Shown here: piece by piece, positions 12,985 to 16,954 of the stretch
Numbering within the stretch: position 1 is the stretch's first letter
Layout of the letters: every line of letters begins with the position of its first letter
Assembly (NCBI GenBank): GCA_964385705.1
Contig: CAYLQG010000023.1
Location: 1-16,954 of the forward strand
Direction: 5' to 3'
Source of the DNA: DATKGN01 sp964385705
Lineage (GTDB): Bacteria > Patescibacteriota > Microgenomatia > UBA10105 > UBA927
DNA: 16,954 nucleotides
Notes under the pieces: model-generated
What the model was told of the DNA's origin: nothing
Database searches by the model: none
What the model saw: only the letters and a program-made list of their open reading frames with translations
Program-made: the position numbers and the translations under genes

Positions 12985-14907
12985 TTAGCTAACAACTTCC
13001 CCTTCTTCAACCTTTTTCTCATCTTTCTTGTCGTCTTTTTTGGTATCGTCACCCGGAGGTGTGCTTCCTGCGCCTGGTTGATCCTGTCCGGCGGAGCCGG
13101 ATCCAGCTTCGCTGGACGATTGATAGGCTGCGGCTCCGATTTTCTGAAGCGTTTCCGATAATTCATTGGTTTTCGCTTCAAGATCCTCTTTCGAGCCCGT
13201 TTCAATGATGTCTTTGAGCGCTTTTTTCTTCTCTTCAACCGCCGTCTTATCCTCCGGCTTCACCTTGTCGCCCATATCTTTGAGCGTCTTATCGGCGACG
13301 TACATCATGTTTTCTGCTTTGTTCTTCGACTCGACTTTCTCTTTCTTTTCCGTATCCTCCGCGGCATGCGCTTCGGCCTCTTTCTTCATCTTCTCGATCT
13401 CATCTTTGGAAAGTCCGGTTGACCCCGTTATTTTGATATTGGCGACTTTACCGGTCGCTTTGTCTTTCGCCGACACGCTCAGGATTCCTGACGCGTCGAT
13501 ATCAAACATAACCTCGATCTGCGGCACACCACGGGGCGCGGGCGGAATACCGGAGAGTACAAACCGCCCGAGCGATTTGTTGTCCGCGGCCATCGCGCGC
13601 TCACCTTGGAGAACGTTAATCTCAACCGATGTCTGCGAGTCTGCAGCTGTTGAGAATATTTCCGTTTTACTTGTCGGAACGGTTGTATTTCGGGTAATTA
13701 ATGGCGTCGATACGGCGCCATAGGTTTCAACCCCAAGGGTCAACGGCGTCACGTCGAGTAATACGATGTCTTTGACATCTCCGGAAAGCACGCCGCCCTG
13801 CACCGCGGCTCCAACTGCGACCACTTCATCCGGATTAACCGACTGGTTGGGATCTTTGCCGAAAAACTTCTTCACCGTTTCAACGACCTTCGGCATCCTG
13901 GTCATTCCGCCAACCATGACAACCTCATCAATATCTTTGACCGATAATTTTGCATCGGCAAGACATTTTTTGACCGGTTCGATGGTTTTCTCAACCAATT
14001 CTCCGACCAGTGATTCAAGCTTTGCCCGCGTAATTTTGGTCACGAGATGGACTGGGCCTTCCTTGCCCTGGGTGATAAACGGAAGATTAATTTCCGCCTC
14101 CATAGAGCTTGAAAGTTCGATCTTTGCCTTTTCGGCTGCATCCCGTAGTCGCTGTAAGGCTTGAGGATCTTTCCGTAGATCAACGCCGTGCTCTTTTTTA
14201 AATTCATCCGCAAGATAATCAAGAATCTTTTTATCAAAATCGTCGCCACCCAGATGGGTGTCGCCGTTTGTCGATTTCACCTCATAGACTCCGTCACCTA
14301 ATTCAAGAACGGAGATGTCAAATGTCCCGCCGCCTAGATCGTAGACTGCGATCGTGTGGGCATTTTTCTTATCCAACCCATACGCAAGTGCAGCCGCAGT
14401 CGGCTCGTTAATGATACGAAGAACCTCAAGTCCCGCGATTTCACCTGCTTGTTTCGTGGCCTGGCGCTGGCTGTCATCAAAATACGCGGGGACTGTAATG
14501 ACGGCCTGCGTCACCGGGCTGCCAAGATAATGCTCGGCATCCGATTTGATTTTTGCCAATATTTTGGCGGAAATTTCCTGCGGAGTAAATTGTTTTCCCT
14601 CGACTTCAACAACCGCCATGTCATTTTTCCCTGATTTAATCGCATAGGGAAGTAATTTCATATCCAGTTGTACGGACGGATCGCTGAATTTACGCCCCAT
14701 CAAACGCTTCACGGAATAAATAGTGGATTTGGGGTTTATGACCATCTGCCGCTTCGCCACGTCGCCGACCACGTTTTTAATAGGGTCAACAACTGACGGA
14801 AAAACGTTCCGGCCTTCAAGTGAATAAATCACTTTCGGCGCGCCGCCCTCCATGACGGCTACACATGAGTTGGTAGTTCCAAGATCGATACCGATAATTT
14901 TTGCCAT
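12985..14907 (-). CDS. dnaK: Chaperone protein DnaK (Hsp70)
   Basis: The full-length 640-aa Hsp70 begins MAKIIGIDLGTTNSCVAV. The ATPase domain includes IINEPTAAALAYG, DLGGGTFDISVLELGDG and VGGMTRMPKV, and is followed by the linker VLLDVTPLTLGVE. The substrate-binding domain (residues 390-505) holds the usual NTTVPTSKTEIFSTAADSQT stretch, and a helical lid comes next. The C-terminal tail is Gly/Ser/Pro then Asp/Lys-rich and ends VEEGEVVS. DnaK binds exposed hydrophobic segments and releases them on ATP binding, with GrpE as nucleotide exchanger and DnaJ as activator, both encoded beside it. It has the only strong Shine-Dalgarno sequence in the window (AAAGGAGGA, four bases before the ATG), as expected of an abundant protein. 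Control is probably from the CIRCE promoter ahead of hrcA. Confidence 0.99.
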   Translation of the reverse strand: MAKIIGIDLGTTNSCVAVMEGGAPKVIYSLEGRNVFPSVVDPIKNVVGDVAKRQMVINPKSTIYSVKRLMGRKFSDPSVQLDMKLLPYAIKSGKNDMAVVEVEGKQFTPQEISAKILAKIKSDAEHYLGSPVTQAVITVPAYFDDSQRQATKQAGEIAGLEVLRIINEPTAAALAYGLDKKNAHTIAVYDLGGGTFDISVLELGDGVYEVKSTNGDTHLGGDDFDKKILDYLADEFKKEHGVDLRKDPQALQRLRDAAEKAKIELSSSMEAEINLPFITQGKEGPVHLVTKITRAKLESLVGELVEKTIEPVKKCLADAKLSVKDIDEVVMVGGMTRMPKVVETVKKFFGKDPNQSVNPDEVVAVGAAVQGGVLSGDVKDIVLLDVTPLTLGVETYGAVSTPLITRNTTVPTSKTEIFSTAADSQTSVEINVLQGERAMAADNKSLGRFVLSGIPPAPRGVPQIEVMFDIDASGILSVSAKDKATGKVANIKITGSTGLSKDEIEKMKKEAEAHAAEDTEKKEKVESKNKAENMMYVADKTLKDMGDKVKPEDKTAVEEKKKALKDIIETGSKEDLEAKTNELSETLQKIGAAAYQSSSEAGSGSAGQDQPGAGSTPPGDDTKKDDKKDEKKVEEGEVVS

Positions 14908-14911
14908 ATAT

Positions 14912-14919
14912 CCTCCTTT
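14912..14919 (-). promoter_or_regulatory. Strong Shine-Dalgarno sequence of dnaK
   Basis: AAAGGAGG on the minus strand lies four bases before the dnaK ATG. It is notable because almost no other gene in the window has a recognisable Shine-Dalgarno sequence. Confidence 0.85.
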
Positions 14920-14924
14920 TATAG

Positions 14925-14999
14925 AATAAACGAATTAGTTAAATAAACTAATAAGCTAATAAACGAATGTATTATGCAATAATTCTTTATTCGTTTATT
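14925..14999. repeat. AT-rich repeat cluster between grpE and dnaK
   Basis: The word AATAAACGAAT occurs directly twice (14925-14935 and 14958-14968) and once inverted as ATTCGTTTATT (14989-14999). The last two can form an 11-bp stem with a 20-nt loop. Further TTAGTT/AACTAA words lie between. The hairpin in the message could separate grpE and dnaK transcript stabilities; that is inference. Confidence 0.7.
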
Positions 15000-15010
15000 G
15001 GATTATTTGT

Positions 15011-15508
15011 TTAATCGCTTACCGGGTTATTCTTTTTCCCAACCTTCACCTGTGCAACCCGTAAAACTTTTCCCCGGAAAAGATATCCCGGTAATAACTC
15101 TTCAACGACTGTATTATCTTCCCCTTCGACGACCTCTATACATTCCATCTCGTGTGGATTAAACTCTTTTCCGATCACTTCCATCTGTGTTACTCCCTGC
15201 TCCTGTAATATAGCTGCAAGTTCTTTAAGAGCGAGCTTCAATCCCATATCGTCAACGTGTTTTGCCACCCGTGAGATTGTGTCAACAAACGGCAACAGTC
15301 TCCCTAAAATTATCTCCGCCGCATAAGTCCGGACCTCATCTTTCTCTTCGCGGCCTCGCCGTTCAAGGTTTTGATAATCGGCAAGCGCCCGCATGCATTT
15401 TCCCTTCCAATCATCGCGCTCTGCCTTAACACGCTCAAGTTCCTGGGTGAGATCGTCAAGTTGTTTTAAATGTGCACCACTATCTTTCTTTTCGTCAGTT
15501 TTCTTCAT
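15011..15508 (-). CDS. grpE: Nucleotide exchange factor GrpE
   Basis: The 165-aa protein has the GrpE layout. A charged N-terminus leads into a long coiled coil (residues 12-70, including RALADYQNLERRGREEKDEV), then a helical bundle (ILGRLLPFVDTISRVAKHV). The C-terminal beta domain follows, with GKEFNPHEMECIEVVEGEDNTVVEELLPGYLFRGKVLRVAQVKV. GrpE dimers release ADP from DnaK. It lies between hrcA and dnaK. The ATG at 15508 follows CGAT with no Shine-Dalgarno sequence. The 54-bp gap to hrcA is in frame with grpE, open, and reads as an acidic peptide, but contains no ATG, GTG or TTG in that frame. Confidence 0.97.
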   Translation of the reverse strand: MKKTDEKKDSGAHLKQLDDLTQELERVKAERDDWKGKCMRALADYQNLERRGREEKDEVRTYAAEIILGRLLPFVDTISRVAKHVDDMGLKLALKELAAILQEQGVTQMEVIGKEFNPHEMECIEVVEGEDNTVVEELLPGYLFRGKVLRVAQVKVGKKNNPVSD

Positions 15509-15562
15509 ATCGTTTGATTTTGGCAGTTCTGGAAGTATTCCGTCACTCTCATTGACGATGAT

Positions 15563-16297
15563 TTACCAGCTGCTTGCAAATTCTCCGATAAGTCCGCCCA
15601 TGTAGGTAACGACGGGCACAATAATCTGATAATTCAATCTCGACGGACCAACAACACCAATCGCCCCTGACACATGCGGCGACTGGAATTTCGTATAGAT
15701 GTATCCGCACTGGGATAATAATCCCCGTTCACCCATGTCTGTTCCAAGGACAATATCAGATATAAGGTCATGTTGTTTTAATATCGCCCACCAGAAATCG
15801 AACCGGTCAAGCGTTTCAAACAGTTCGTGTGTGAGTTCATAATCGTAAAACTCCGGCATATCAAGGACGTTTGCCGCGCCGGCGTAATATAAATCGCCGT
15901 CCGCCGTGGCGGTGATGGCCAGGGTTTTTGTCTTCTCGGCAAGCGTTTTAGTCGCTTCACGAAGGAGTTTATCGACCTCCTGCCGGTAATCCCACATTTT
16001 CTCTTTCACTGCAACTTCGTCAGTCACGGACAAATCGTGGGGCTTCATGAGTTGTGTGACATAATATTGCATCGCCGTAGGCGTCGGACTCCGGCCCGCG
16101 GACGTATGCGGCTGGTTAAGGAGCTTCATATCGGTCAACCTGACCATCTCATTTCGAATTGTCGCAGGCGATACGCCTAAATTATATTTTTTGTCCAGCG
16201 TTTCAGAGCCGACCGGTTCGGCCGTCGCGATATATTCCTCAATGATTGCTTTGAGGATTTGAATCTGTCGCGGAGTTAAATCTTTCAGTTGATCCAT
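15563..16297 (-). CDS. hrcA: Heat-inducible transcription repressor HrcA, short form
   Basis: HrcA binds CIRCE operators and represses chaperone genes. The N-terminal winged helix is clear: LTPRQIQILKAIIEEYIATAEPVGSETL (8-35), then VSPATIRNEM, and PHTSAGRSPT in the wing. The C-terminal GAF-like region ends with GAIGVVGPSRLNYQIIVPVVTYMG, the conserved HrcA terminus. At 244 aa it is about 100 residues shorter than typical HrcA, so the middle insertion/dimerisation region is reduced. It heads the operon hrcA-grpE-dnaK-dnaJ. A CIRCE operator and a promoter lie just upstream, which implies autoregulation. The ATG at 16297 follows TCAT with no Shine-Dalgarno sequence. Confidence 0.96.
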   Translation of the reverse strand: MDQLKDLTPRQIQILKAIIEEYIATAEPVGSETLDKKYNLGVSPATIRNEMVRLTDMKLLNQPHTSAGRSPTPTAMQYYVTQLMKPHDLSVTDEVAVKEKMWDYRQEVDKLLREATKTLAEKTKTLAITATADGDLYYAGAANVLDMPEFYDYELTHELFETLDRFDFWWAILKQHDLISDIVLGTDMGERGLLSQCGYIYTKFQSPHVSGAIGVVGPSRLNYQIIVPVVTYMGGLIGEFASSW

Positions 16298-16315
16298 ATG
16301 ATTTTATTTAACGAT

Positions 16316-16342
16316 TTAGCAATACTATACATCGAGTGCTAA
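16316..16342 (-). promoter_or_regulatory. CIRCE operator (HrcA binding site)
   Basis: The plus strand reads TTAGCAATA, nine bases, then GAGTGCTAA. The consensus is TTAGCACTC-N9-GAGTGCTAA. The right arm matches 9 of 9 and the left arm 7 of 9, and the spacing is exact. It lies 18 bp upstream of the hrcA ATG and overlaps the promoter, as expected for repression by HrcA. The two left-arm mismatches fall where the operator meets the -10 box. Confidence 0.92.
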
Positions 16343-16352
16343 TTGTTGTCAA
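16324..16352 (-). promoter_or_regulatory. Promoter of the hrcA-grpE-dnaK-dnaJ operon
   Basis: On the minus strand a perfect TTGACA (16347-16352) and TATAGT (16324-16329) are 17 bp apart. Most of the spacer is CIRCE sequence. The start point would be near 16317, leaving a leader of about 20 nt before hrcA. Confidence 0.85.
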
Positions 16353-16391
16353 GATGATATTTTATCTCTTCTAAGATACCCTTTATATCTC

Positions 16392-16420
16392 TTGCGAAGA
16401 TCTTATAACTTATTCATAAT
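16392..16420 (+). promoter_or_regulatory. Promoter of the cohesin-like gene
   Basis: TTGCGA (16392-16397) and CATAAT (16415-16420) are 17 bp apart on the plus strand. The predicted start point near 16427 is about five bases before the ATG at 16432, so the mRNA would be nearly leaderless. It is divergent from the hrcA promoter. Confidence 0.5.
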
Positions 16421-16431
16421 AAGACTCACGG

Positions 16432-16954
16432 ATGAAAAAAGTGTTCCTGTATATTTCTATTGGAATAATATTACTTGCAATACCGGCAACAATCCTGCTT
16501 GTCAATCAGAATCAGGAACTGCGTAAACGTGCTGATCCCCTGACGACATTATCCCTGAGCCCATCGGTTGTCACTACAAAAGCGGGAGATGATACCGGTT
16601 TTGACCTTGATGTAAACATTGATACGGCGGGAAATAACGTCGTCGCCATACAGATAGTCCTACTTTTTGATCCGACGAAGCTGGAGGTCTCACCGCCCAA
16701 GAATGGCCCTCTGACGCCGAGTCTTTTGATTGCAGGGACAGTTGACCCGACTGGTAAAGCCACTATCAAAGTCGGAGCGGAAAGCCAGGATAAACCTATT
16801 AACGGCGTCGGCACGGTGGCCACTATTCACATGAAAGCTATTGCCGCTTCGGCAGCGCCGGTTACCGTACGATTCGCTCCCGATCCCGATACATACGCGA
16901 GCGCACTCCTGGAAGCTGGAACTAACGTGATAAAGGGGACAATCCCAGCCAATA
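16432..16954 (+). CDS. Membrane-anchored cohesin-like surface protein (partial)
   Basis: The frame is open from ATG 16432 to the window end (174 codons). The N-terminus MKKVFLYISIGIILLAIPAT is one hydrophobic anchor or signal segment, followed by VNQNQELRKRADP. From about residue 40 the sequence reads like a cohesin/dockerin-type beta-sandwich: LSLSPSVVTTKAGDDTGFDLDVNIDTAGNNVVAIQIVLLFDPTKLEV, later GVGTVATIHMKA and VTVRFAPD. The pattern of an early strand, a midpoint LxFDPxxLEV and a late strand is typical of cohesin folds. Such domains mediate protein-protein binding outside the cell. The gene is divergent from hrcA. The C-terminal part, which could carry dockerins, Pro/Thr linkers or a second anchor, is beyond the window. 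Confidence 0.82.
   Translation, partial: MKKVFLYISIGIILLAIPATILLVNQNQELRKRADPLTTLSLSPSVVTTKAGDDTGFDLDVNIDTAGNNVVAIQIVLLFDPTKLEVSPPKNGPLTPSLLIAGTVDPTGKATIKVGAESQDKPINGVGTVATIHMKAIAASAAPVTVRFAPDPDTYASALLEAGTNVIKGTIPAN

Noticed and set aside
13166..13723. 185-codon plus-strand open frame opposite dnaK
   Set aside because: It is antisense to a fully conserved dnaK, and its Ser/Phe-rich product reflects dnaK codon use. No promoter or start signal supports it.
1..16954. Alternative genetic code (TGA as glycine), known in some Patescibacteria
   Set aside because: All confident genes end at TAA or TAG and contain no in-frame TGA; the GIY-YIG gene ends at TGA in the expected place. Standard code fits.
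1..16954. CRISPR array
   Set aside because: The repeats found are palindromic and dispersed, without regular spacing or unique spacers, and no cas gene is present.

Overview
The window looks like a chromosomal segment of a reduced bacterium, most probably of the Candidate Phyla Radiation (Patescibacteria), Microgenomates-like. The reasons are inference from content. IF-2 (about 504 aa) and HrcA (244 aa) are short forms. The nusA-infB-rpsO-pnp cluster lacks rimP, rbfA, truB and ribF. Lon is a protease-less ATPase. There is a small GIY-YIG endonuclease, palindromic intergenic repeats of the GTCAT...ATGAC type, and a membrane-anchored cohesin-like surface protein. No confident gene contains an in-frame TGA, so the genetic code appears standard.

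Layout: nearly everything is on the minus strand, so transcription runs from high to low coordinates. Two plus-strand genes for exported proteins flank this block (333-767 and 16432 to the window end), and a partial minus-strand ORF lies at the very start. From high to low coordinates: (1) a heat-shock operon, hrcA-grpE-dnaK-dnaJ plus an unrecognised 275-aa gene, driven by a near-consensus promoter that overlaps a CIRCE operator; (2) a remnant of a second dnaJ 3' end; (3) a strong promoter (TTGACG-17-TATAAT) followed within about 25 bp by an intrinsic terminator and then nusA-infB-DHH-like gene, which suggests an attenuated leader; (4) rpsO-pnp, with its own promoter ahead of rpsO and a long stem-loop between the two genes; (5) a 385-bp palindrome-bounded element carrying the GIY-YIG gene; (6) a Lon-like AAA+ ATPase without its protease domain; (7) a second, gene-less palindromic repeat; (8) RNase J.

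Functionally the window joins protein folding control (HrcA/GrpE/DnaK/DnaJ), transcription elongation and termination (NusA), translation (IF-2, S15) and RNA decay (PNPase, RNase J). Several members look altered at recognisable motifs: RNase J has Gly where a metal-binding His is expected, the DHH protein has lost several metal-binding residues, and Lon has lost its protease. A Shine-Dalgarno sequence is clear only before dnaK and before an alternative TTG start of rpsO. Ten of fourteen gene starts instead read ATATG.

The most interesting candidates are the GIY-YIG element, whose ORF ends coincide with the inner edges of its inverted palindromic ends; the dnaJ tail duplication around the unknown gene; the promoter-terminator-nusA leader; and the ATATG start signature.
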